From NCBI GenBank assembly GCA_018343915.1, contig JABRWF010000008.1, positions 1,860,001 through 1,924,000 of the forward strand: a DNA stretch of 64,000 nt. The letters are read 5' to 3'. The translations under genes and the position numbers were made by a program. The notes under the pieces were generated by a model. The model ran no database searches and was not told the DNA's origin. It saw only the letters and a program-made list of their open reading frames with translations. This DNA is from Agroathelia rolfsii. Its lineage: Eukaryota; Basidiomycota; Agaricomycetes; Amylocorticiales; Amylocorticiaceae. Of the stretch, positions 55,955 through 64,000 are shown in pieces (position 1 is the first letter of the stretch; each line of letters opens with the position of its first letter).

Positions 55955-57828
55955 ATGTATCTAATTCGCTCGACTACTAATGTCGCTTTGGCGCTGCTTG
56001 CGAGTGCAGCCTTGGTTAACTCGCTCCCTTCTTTATCGACGAGAGATACTCCAACAAACCTTGTCACCCTTCCCGTCAATCGACTCAACAACTTGCGTGT
56101 CCTGGACAATTTTGGCATTCCTGCTCAATTGGTGCGTAATGAAGTGTACTCGACAGATCACTTTATGGTACTGACTCTGAAATAGAACCATCAACTGCAT
56201 GTCAATACTGGAAAAATCCGTCTTGCAAAAATGACCGGGCATGAAGTGCCTAGCAATGCTGAGCTGCTTCACGCCATTCAGCGTCGCATGGCCAGCGTTG
56301 ATGCGCGAGACTTGACGCCACCAGAGAACGCTACCTACACAGACAGTACTGGGCTGTATATCGAGCAAGTGTTGTATAATTTAACATTGGTTTGCCTGTG
56401 CTCATATCCATCATGTTTTATATCATTAGGCAACAAAATATCGGATGTAAGCCAACTCATACTTTGCATTAAAACCCTTGATCAATGCTATATCCAGATA
56501 TTGCTGCTCTGGAAATTGGAACACCTGCTCGGGAGTTCAAGTTACTCGTCGACAGTGGTTCCTCTGACCTCTGGGTGGGCGGCGAAGGGTGTCAAAGCCC
56601 GGGAGGCACGGCCAATTGCGTAGGCCCTGCTCATTTTGCTCCTGCAAACAAGTAATCTTATCGCTTAATTTACAGGGTAACCACACCTTCCTGGGATCCA
56701 ACTCCAGCTCGAGTTTCCAATCCACCGGCAAGAACTGGTCACTGACGTATGGCTCGGGTGTGATATCGGGACAAGTCATCAAAGACAATGTAGCTATCGC
56801 CGGCCTTTCTCTTAACAATCATACGTTCGGTGTAGCTACTACAGAGTCATCTGTGTTCTCTAGGTAGGCTTGACAAATGGTTTAACCCATTTGTATGATT
56901 ATTCACTTGTCCCTGCAGCAACGAAACGCCATTTGACGGTATTCTTGGCTTGGCCGGCCCAGTGAGTCTTTCGATAGGATTTACAAGCACATTATTGCTG
57001 ACGATCATGATATGACAGGCCCTCAGCGGCCAACAAGTCCCCACGCTCGTCATGTCTCTCAAGAGCGCTGGCCTTATTTCGGCCTCCATCACATCTTACA
57101 AGCTAGGTCGCGATGATGCCGCCCAGAACGATGGAGAGATTACCTTTGGTGGATTGGACCCGGCCAAATATGATGCCTCTTCCCTCGTCACCGTCAGCAA
57201 TGCGGATTCAAACGGGTTCTGGGCGATCAACATCGATGGTGTGTCCGTTGATGGTACGAATCTGAACATCAGCAACCGTACCGCTATCTTGGACACTGGA
57301 ACTGTAAGCCATTTGATTTATTACCGCGCTTTCTACTCAAGACACTGATCGGTGTACTCTTCTAGTCCCTCGTGCTAGCTCCCTCTGCCGTGAGTCATCC
57401 TGCCTTAGCTTTTGCTTTTTTTTTGCCTAACATATCATGTGTGTGTCATGTAGGATGCAAACGCTATGCTCACCCAAATCCCGGGCTCGTACTATTCGAA
57501 TACTACATCTTCATGGCTCATACCCTGCAACACCACATCCTCAGTCTCCCTCTCCATTGGTGGACGTGACTTCTCCATTAGTTCAGCAGATCTTATCTTC
57601 GACAAGCTCTCTTCCGACCCGAACGGCTTCTGCACGACCGGTATCACCAGTGGCTCTGTTGGCGGCCAATGGCTTGTATGTTACTCCCTGCTATTCGTTC
57701 TCTCAGAAAGTAGAAAATCTCATGTTATCGACCAATACCTTTAACAGATGGGTGATGTTTTCCTCCGCAATGTCTACTACTCCACCAATCTCGACACGAA
57801 CCAGATCTCACTTGCTGATCTCTCTTGA
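55955..57828 (+). CDS. Secreted pepsin-like aspartic protease (A1)
   Basis: Ten exons encode a protein of roughly 440 aa with a signal peptide (VALALLASAALVNSLP), a propeptide and a mature A1 peptidase. Active-site motifs: VDSGSSDLWVG (first Asp, in a DSG rather than the usual DTG context), the flap region LTYGSGVISG, and AILDTGTSLVLAP (second Asp). Other family marks are TPFDGILGLAG, NDGEITFGGLDP and QWLMGDVFLRNVYYSTN. Several NxS/T sites suggest glycosylation. It belongs to the basidiomycete group with a GNHTFLG segment after the first loop cysteine. Intron 2 needs a GC donor (GCAAGT at 56365), which yields a 17-nt exon (56430-56446); another exon (SLVLAPSA) is 24 nt. Extracellular protein digestion is the expected role. 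Confidence 0.9.
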
Positions 57829-58670
57829 AAAATCATCACCTTCTCGCTTCCATTTCACATACATTCTTCTCGTTCATTTCGACGTGCCTACACACCGCAC
57901 GCACAAACGCTTCTTGTTACTCTGCTGGACATACCTGAACATTTTCATTGCTTTCCATCCCGTTTCATTGAATATTCAGACAGTTATATATAATTACTGG
58001 ACTCTTGTTACAGACTTTTCTCTCCAAGTCTCCTCTTTCACATGCATCGTTGATTCATTGATTGCTGTTGCATGTTTACTATTTTTCTTGAAATGCACGG
58101 ACACGAACGTTGGGTGCACAAAAAAATATTTGTGTTTAGTCCCCACATCCTTTTTTCACTTTTGATACCGTTTGTCATGCTCAAAGTCGGTGACTCTCAG
58201 AAATCACAACAAAATATACCCGGCCTAACTTAGCCCTTTTGTTTGCGGTAAGTAAGCCCCGTATATGATTCCGAGTTTGCGGGTGAAGGTCTCGGACGGA
58301 TAGCGTGAGCAGTGCCTTGATGAAACCTAAAGGTCTGAAGCTTGATGGCACTTCAGCCGATAGGTTCTCTTCAGTTACTGAATCGATGAATAGTCGAGTC
58401 GGTGAAAGATCATCGATCATTATCGACCACTGGGTATTTCAAAAACCCTCAACTTGTGGGTTTTCTAAAGCTTCAACAGATTTTTCTTCAAGTTTGCTCA
58501 AGAAATGTTGTTTACAATATTCAATCACTATATGCGTCTCAAGAAAAATAGCTTCACTCCAAAATAAAACTGTTCTCGCGGTGTTGACTCTGAGCATATA
58601 TGCACCATATGTACGTACTCTTACAGTTAGTTTGCAGAATTTTCAAAAACCAAACTATGCGTGTTAAATT
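57829..58670. other. Intergenic, no gene seen
   Basis: 3' flank of the protease and the sequence left of the homocitrate synthase relic. Frames near 58305-58600 show no similarity to the missing N-terminal half of that enzyme. Confidence 0.5.
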
Positions 58671-59199
58671 CAAGGGCATCGAGTTCCGCTTCTCGTTCGA
58701 AGACTTCTTCCGTTCCGACCTCGTCGATCTCCTTTCGATCTACCAAACCGTCGATAGATCTGCGTCAACCGAGTTGGCATCGCAGACACCGTTGGCTGCA
58801 CCAATCCCAGACAGGGATACGATCTCGTCCATACGCTTCGTAGCACTGTCAAGTGCCACACCAAGATCCACTTGCATAACGACACCAACATGGCGATTGC
58901 TAACGCCTACACCGCCCTTGAGGTCGCCGGTGCGATGCACATCGACACCTCCGTGCTCGGCATCGGCGAGCGTGTAAGTATTGCGCCCCTCGGCGGCCTC
59001 CTCGCGTGTCTGTACGCGGCGAACCCGCAGTACGTCAAGTCCGAGTACAACTTACCATGCTGCGCAAGATCGAGAACCTGGTCGCCGAGACGGTCGAGGT
59101 GAATGTGCCGCTCATAAACCCGATCACAGGTTACTGCGCCTTCACACACAAGGCGGGCATTCACGCCAAGGTAATCCTCAACAACCTGTCGACGTGAAT
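58671..59199 (+). pseudogene. Homocitrate synthase fragment, frameshifted (LYS20/LYS21 type)
   Basis: The stretch encodes, across different frames, the middle of homocitrate synthase. GIEFRFSFEDFFRSDLVDLL and SIYQTVD read in one frame. Then [25 protein letters not shown] and [12 protein letters not shown] follow in another, and [28 protein letters not shown] and ILNNLST in a third. At least two single-base frame changes (near 58755 and 59055) and a stop after LST (59197) break it; the N-terminal third and the C-terminal part are missing. There is no sequence between the segments that could be an intron. The true enzyme condenses acetyl-CoA and 2-oxoglutarate as the first step of alpha-aminoadipate lysine synthesis. 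The fragment lies 438 bp upstream of intact homoaconitase LYS4, the next known mitochondrial enzyme of the same pathway. It should be non-functional. Confidence 0.88.
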
Positions 59200-59637
59200 A
59201 ATAAGTTCGACAGGCTCCTCAAACAGCACTGGGAATCGAGCCTTGAGCGTGCTCCCGAGGTTGCCGCTTAGAAGAAGAAAATAAGCAGACCTGTGCCAGA
59301 GTACCCTTCAGTACTTACTAGTACTATCGCTAGCGATTACTACCCCTAGACGATTACTGTACTCTCTTTTTTCTCTCACCGATAGTCATTAGTAATACTC
59401 ATGGAACAATCTGGCTGAGCTGGAGTAACATGTTCCCAGAAACAGGGTTCCATATGCATTTTGGCCTGAGCGTTACAAAGTCGGTAACGGTCACGGCTGT
59501 TTCGGCCGATTACGCCGCACCTTTGAAATAACTTCTTTGGATCATTTATCTGACTCGTCCAGCCGTCTACTACTACTGGTGTACTGCTAGCTATCCTCTG
59601 GGCCTTCCTGGGACACTTTTCGGGTTAAACTATCGAA
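59200..59637. other. Intergenic between lysine-gene relic and LYS4
   Basis: Contains a short extension of one frame to 59271 (KQHWESSLERAPEVAA) that I could not match to homocitrate synthase, and then the LYS4 promoter. No other feature was seen. Confidence 0.45.
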
Positions 59638-61876
59638 ATGGTGTTCATGAGAGGCCGTCGCTCTATGGCGACCTATAGTCGCGCACCCCAAACAATTATA
59701 GAAAAAGTCGTACAGAAATACGCTGTAGGTCTCACTCCAGGCAAGACAGTGAGAGCAGGCGACTATGTCATGATTCAGCCCGAGCACGTTATGACACATG
59801 ATAACACTGGCCCTGTAATTTCCAAGTACGTCGCATTTATTGAATTTTCTCTGTTCTTTGGTTTCATGCCGTTTGCTTTTGCATCGTAGATTCAAGTCCA
59901 TCGGTGCTACCCGTATCAAAAATCCTCGCCAGACTGTATTCACGCTCGACCATGACGTACAGAATAAGTCGGCGAAGAACCTTCAAAAGTATGCGAATAT
60001 CGAGGCCTTTGCTCGTTCGCACGGCGTTGATTTCTATCCCGCGGGTCGAGGAATTGGCCATCAAATTCTTATAGAAGAAGGCTACGCTTTCCCCGGCACA
60101 CTGACGGTGGCTAGCGATAGTCACAGTAACATGTACGGCGGCGTGGGCTGTGTGGGCACACCTATCGTACGAACTGATGCTGCTGCATTATGGGCAACCG
60201 GCAAAACCTGGTGGCAAGTCCCCAGAATGGTCAAAGTCGAGCTTCGGGGGCGTTTGGCACCTGGAGTTACTGGCAAGGACGTCATCGTCGCTTTGTGTGG
60301 GTTGTTTAACAGGGATGAGGTCCTGAATGCCGCTATCGAATTCACCGGCGAAGGCGTCAAGACTCTCTCCGTAGACGAACGTCTGACAATCGCCAACATG
60401 ACCACGGAATGGGGCGCACTGGCTGGTGTCTTCCCAGTGGATGGTACACTTCTAAAGTGGTACGACGATGTCTTAAAAAAGTTGGAGTTCCGTACATTTG
60501 CCTCTTCGAGTGCAATTCCACTACCTCCTTCCCATCCGCGCATCAACCGTCAGCGTCTCGAGAGTCTCACAAACGCCAATCTTGTCTCGGACCCAGACGC
60601 CTTCTATTCTTCACATCTAATTCTTGATCTATCTACACTAGTTCCGCATGTCTCTGGGCCCAACAGCGTCAAGGTTTCTAACCCTCTGCCAGCCCTCGAG
60701 GCAGCCAATATTCCAATTCAAAAAGCCTATCTCGTCAGCTGCACGAATGCACGGGTATCAGACATCGCTGCCGCTGCAGACGTCTTCCGTGCCACCCGTG
60801 CGCGCGTGAATCCCAACGTCGAGTTCTATGTCGCTGCCGCCTCTTCGGTAGTCCAGCAGGAGAGCGAGAGGCGGGGTGACTGGGACGTCCTCATGGCTGC
60901 TGGTGCCAAGGTGCTTCCTGCCGGATGTGGACCATGCATCGGTCTCGGTGTCGGCTTACTCCAGGAGGGCGAGACGGGCATCAGTGCCACGAACAGGAAT
61001 TACAAGGGCCGCATGGGCCATCCGCAAGCTCAGGCGTACCTCTCCAGTCCCGCCGTAGTTGCTGCTAGTGCCATCAATGGCTACATTAGCGGACCATCGT
61101 ACCAGGAAAAGCCTTCGTTCTCGGCCTCCGCTCCTACTTTCTCTATCTCGAACAGCTCGGCAAAGCAAGATTCGTCGATCGATGCTTCAGCAGAGGAGCC
61201 CTTGCTTGAAAACTTCCCTTCCAAATTCGCAGGACCATTGCTATTCGTTCCTCAAGATAACATTACGACAGATGCGCTGTATCCCGGCAAATACACTTAC
61301 CAGGACGACATCACACTCAGCCAACAGGCCGAAGTCGTCATGGAGAACTACGACCCCAGCTTTGCCCAGCTTGTGCGCACGTTGCGCCCCAAAGAGGAGT
61401 CATCATCGTCCACTGCCGCTACCACGGACGTTAGCACCTTCTCCGGTGCCGTGCTCGTGTCGGGATACAACTTCGGCACCGGCTCCTCGCGCGAACAGGC
61501 CGCTACGGCGCTCAAGGCGGCTGGGATCCCACTCGTCATCGCTGGCTCGTTTGGGGACATCTTCAAGCGGAACGCAATCAACAACGGTCTAGTCTGTCTC
61601 GAGTCGCCCGAACTCGTCCGGGATCTCACACAAGGCTGGGCTAAGGAAGGCCGTCGTGGTGCTGGTGGCAAGGACGGCGAGCTCACCGTCGAGAAGGGCT
61701 GGACGGTCGAAGTGAGCATGCGGACTGGAGAGGTTATCGTCAAGGGCCTGCCCGGAGGCGACAAGGTTTATCGTGTCAAGCCTGTTGGACCTAGCGTGCA
61801 AGAACTCTGGGTTTGTGGCGGCCTTGAAGGTTATATTCTCAAGTCTATTCAGTCGGAGACGCAGGCTACGGCCTAA
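59638..61876 (+). CDS. LYS4: Homoaconitase, mitochondrial
   Basis: Two exons (59638-59825, 59890-61876) give 724 aa. An Arg-rich start (MVFMRGRRSMATYSRAPQT) fits a mitochondrial presequence. Aconitase-superfamily marks are: EHVMTHDNTGPVI, LTVASDSHSNMYGGVGCVGT, the 4Fe-4S cysteines in LVSCTNARVSDIA and AGCGPCIGLGVGL, and the swivel-domain substrate loop SGYNFGTGSSREQA. The swivel domain begins near PSKFAGPLLFVPQDNITTDA. The enzyme dehydrates and rehydrates homocitrate/homoaconitate to homoisocitrate in lysine synthesis. The gene has a single intron, unlike its intron-rich neighbours. It converges on the trimethyllysine dioxygenase gene, 123 bp away. Confidence 0.95.
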
Positions 61877-61999
61877 TTTTTGTCTGTAGATCCTTTTTTT
61901 TTTCATACATATATACCATCCTTGCCTCTTAGATGATTGTGTACATTACACATAATTGTTGCTTTTCTCCCCACAAAAGTACGGATCCATGTCAATCAA

Positions 62000-63967
62000 T
62001 CAAAAACGTTTATCCCACACCCCAACGTTCTCGCCGGCCTTGCTTCCAAACTTCTCTTGAAGGACCTCAAACCTCGACCTGTATTCATCCCACCCAACAT
62101 ACGCTCCACACATCCTCCTCTTTCCTACAAACGCCGCGCGGCCGTGCAAAACACGATGGTTGTCCATCAGAAGAGCTGTTCCAGGTTTAAGCTGGACCCA
62201 ATACTCCAACTCTTTACTCGTCAGCAACTCATTCCAGCGTCTCGCAGCATCATACCAGGCAGAGGTTAGATGCCCTGGTACGACGCGCAAAGCCGCGCGG
62301 TCATGGTTATTCCACCGCACGTGGACAAGTTCGCCGAAATCCGTGCTGGCGGTAGCGCTCTCGCTGATTCCATCAGCAGACGCGGGCGTGGTGGACTTGG
62401 GCGCGTATTCGAGCGTGGGGCGTGCCACCTTGGGCATGTAGAGCTCTGTCGGCTCGCCCGCGGCGTACCCGACGATGGGCGTCGTGGCTAACATACGGTG
62501 CGATTCGGGGTGGCGCTCTTTGAGGTGAGCGGCGACGTTGAAGCCGTCCACGAGGAGAGAATCGCCGCCTGTGCCGTCATGTGATAAGAGATGGAAGAGT
62601 TGGAGGCCAGCGGGATCCGTCTAAATGAGAGTAGGGGTTATATACGTCAACTGGGCAAGAAATGAAGATGCGTACAAAGTATGTGTTGTCGGTGTGAGCA
62701 GTTAGGGCCAGGGTTGTGTAGGCAGTATCACCTTTGGCCAGGTCAGATGTGAAATCCCAGAAGGTGCCATCTAATAAAGCAGATTCAGAAAAGGAAATCC
62801 TTCGCTCATTCAGTAAAACGTGGACGAACATTGGGTTTCTCGGATAAAGCCTATCCGTTTGACCAGTTTCTCGGTGGCCTCGGGTGTCGGTGGAACATTG
62901 TTCACGAAGCTGAAGCCGAATTGATTCTAGGATAAAGAGCTCCGTCCGGAGATGTACTTTAACTTGTGGAGTGTTGAGATACGTACGACATTATGTAGCC
63001 ATTTCCAGACACCCTTGTCGCCACTCATGACTTCTTCGTAATCCACCTGTGGTGGCGAATGCGCAACTTTGGCGCCCCATAATGTTTTCCTGCATAAAAA
63101 TCGCAAGTATGAGCGTCGTTTCAGTGAAACGAGTGTTGTAAAGTAATGAATGAAGGAGACGAACTCTGGCTCGGATATCTCTCCCGTATGACGCAAAGGG
63201 GGATTATACGCATTCGTCAAAAGCCATTCCCATGGATATGTGCTAGAATGTCCGTCGGGCCCTTGAACGATGATACAACCTCATCAGCACAATCGAAAAG
63301 AAAAAGTCTTTGACTCATGGTGAAATTCCATACATGTGATTGTTAGACCGTTTTCGTCACCTTTTATCTCTTTCGGCTTGATGTTCGGGTCTATCTAAGC
63401 GGAAATCAAGTCAGCCGAGTTGTGTAATATGTTTGAATGAATGATACGCCGTGCTCCGTACATTGTAGGTGTCCACAAGGCGCTGTTTTGTCACAGGATG
63501 AAAGCACTCGGAGCAGCGGCAATGATCGCGGAGCCAAAGTCCATCACTTTAAACAGACGCCCAACGAGATACATGAGTTTCCAGTGTCCTTCAAGTCATG
63601 GAAGATAATAGAGAAATACATACAAATGAGATCCTCGCAGTTTTTCGTGCGTAGCATCACGAACAAATACACCGGAATCGATCAAAAAGCAAGTTGGATA
63701 TTGATGAGCGGTATTGTCGGATATACTATAGCAGCGGCGAGAAGAGCTAAAGAGTCTGGAGGCAGAAGAGGGTGATACACCATGATTGCCAGCCAGTCTG
63801 AGTGAGCTGGGGTTTGAGAGCGACCCAGATGCCAGTGATGTCTGAAGAGTGTTCGTTAAACGTCTCGATGGATTAGCGATTGTCAGTGTGCCGAATTGGC
63901 GGGAAGGAGAAGGCCTAATTATCCTTGCAGTAGCACTCAGGCTTGTGCAGCAGTTCTTTGCTATCAT
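62000..63967 (-). CDS. Trimethyllysine dioxygenase (TfdA/TauD family)
   Basis: Eight minus-strand exons (63967-63624, 63546-63462, 63394-63334, 63261-63165, 63089-62987, 62926-62830, 62770-62676, 62620-62000) join in frame to 500 aa. The N-terminal zinc-binding-like domain has WLRDHCRCSECFHPVTKQR. The dioxygenase core has YGTFWDFTSDLAKGD, LTAHTDNTYF (iron-binding His and Asp) and LLMDNHRVLHGR (distal His). These match trimethyllysine hydroxylase, the Fe(II)/2-oxoglutarate enzyme that starts carnitine synthesis; gamma-butyrobetaine dioxygenase is the alternative, but the ITWPDGHSSTYPWEWL segment and LVDGFNVA favour trimethyllysine. The long Ser/Arg-rich N-terminus suggests a mitochondrial presequence. 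The start lies 33 bp from the window edge, so an upstream start cannot be excluded. Confidence 0.9.
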
Positions 63968-64000
63968 CGCCAAATGCACTTGTTCTAGATGACTGACTGT

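Noticed and set aside
58671..59199. Frame changes in the homocitrate synthase region explained as introns
   Set aside because: Homologous segments follow each other without intervening sequence, so introns cannot account for the shifts; indels are required.
1..64000. Secondary-metabolite or other biosynthetic cluster
   Set aside because: Apart from transporters and a protease there is no backbone enzyme (PKS, NRPS, terpene cyclase) or tailoring set; genes are mostly housekeeping.

Overview
The window is nuclear DNA from a filamentous basidiomycete, most likely an Agaricomycete. Three things point there: about 120 short introns (mostly 45-75 nt) in nearly every gene, alternating gene strands, and a recognisable gene set that includes a BIO3-BIO1 fusion, the fungal alpha-aminoadipate lysine enzyme homoaconitase, VPS34, VPS28, MED22, SDE2 and a long FG nucleoporin. 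No tRNA, rRNA, CRISPR array or transposon ORF was seen. All gene models were spliced by eye from reading frame, splice sites and family knowledge; no similarity search was run.

Layout. 0.4-5 kb: a small GPI-anchor-like secreted protein (-), the OLA1/YchF ATPase (+) and a PIN3/LSB1-like SH3 protein (-). 5-11.3 kb: a NUP159/NUP214-type nucleoporin (+). 11.9-16.4 kb: a secreted protein with duplicated exons (-), a second SH3 paralog (-) and the Sm-protein chaperone pICln (+). 17.3-25.4 kb: two closely related 14-TM MFS transporters facing each other, with VPS28 (ESCRT-I) and a PCD1/NUDT7-type CoA diphosphatase between them. 26.7-38.4 kb: an F-box protein (+), an intronless 852-aa unknown protein (-), a MARVEL-type membrane protein (+) and a 1312-aa low-complexity unknown protein (+). 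38.8-48.6 kb: bifunctional biotin synthesis gene, MED22, two tiny secreted ORFs, a second F-box protein (-) and SDE2. 49.2-57.8 kb: a Dal5/ACS-family transporter, VPS34 and a secreted aspartic protease. 58.7-64 kb: a decayed homocitrate synthase fragment, homoaconitase LYS4 (+) and trimethyllysine dioxygenase (-).

The most notable points are these. (1) At least six introns in four genes can only be read in frame with a GC donor, nearly always GCAAGT. (2) A frameshifted middle piece of homocitrate synthase, the first lysine-pathway enzyme, lies just upstream of intact LYS4. (3) There are four within-window paralog pairs (SH3, MFS, F-box and small secreted proteins), suggesting repeated local duplication. 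(4) The secreted protein at 12-13 kb arose by tandem duplication of an exon-intron-exon unit. No wholly new multi-gene system could be demonstrated.
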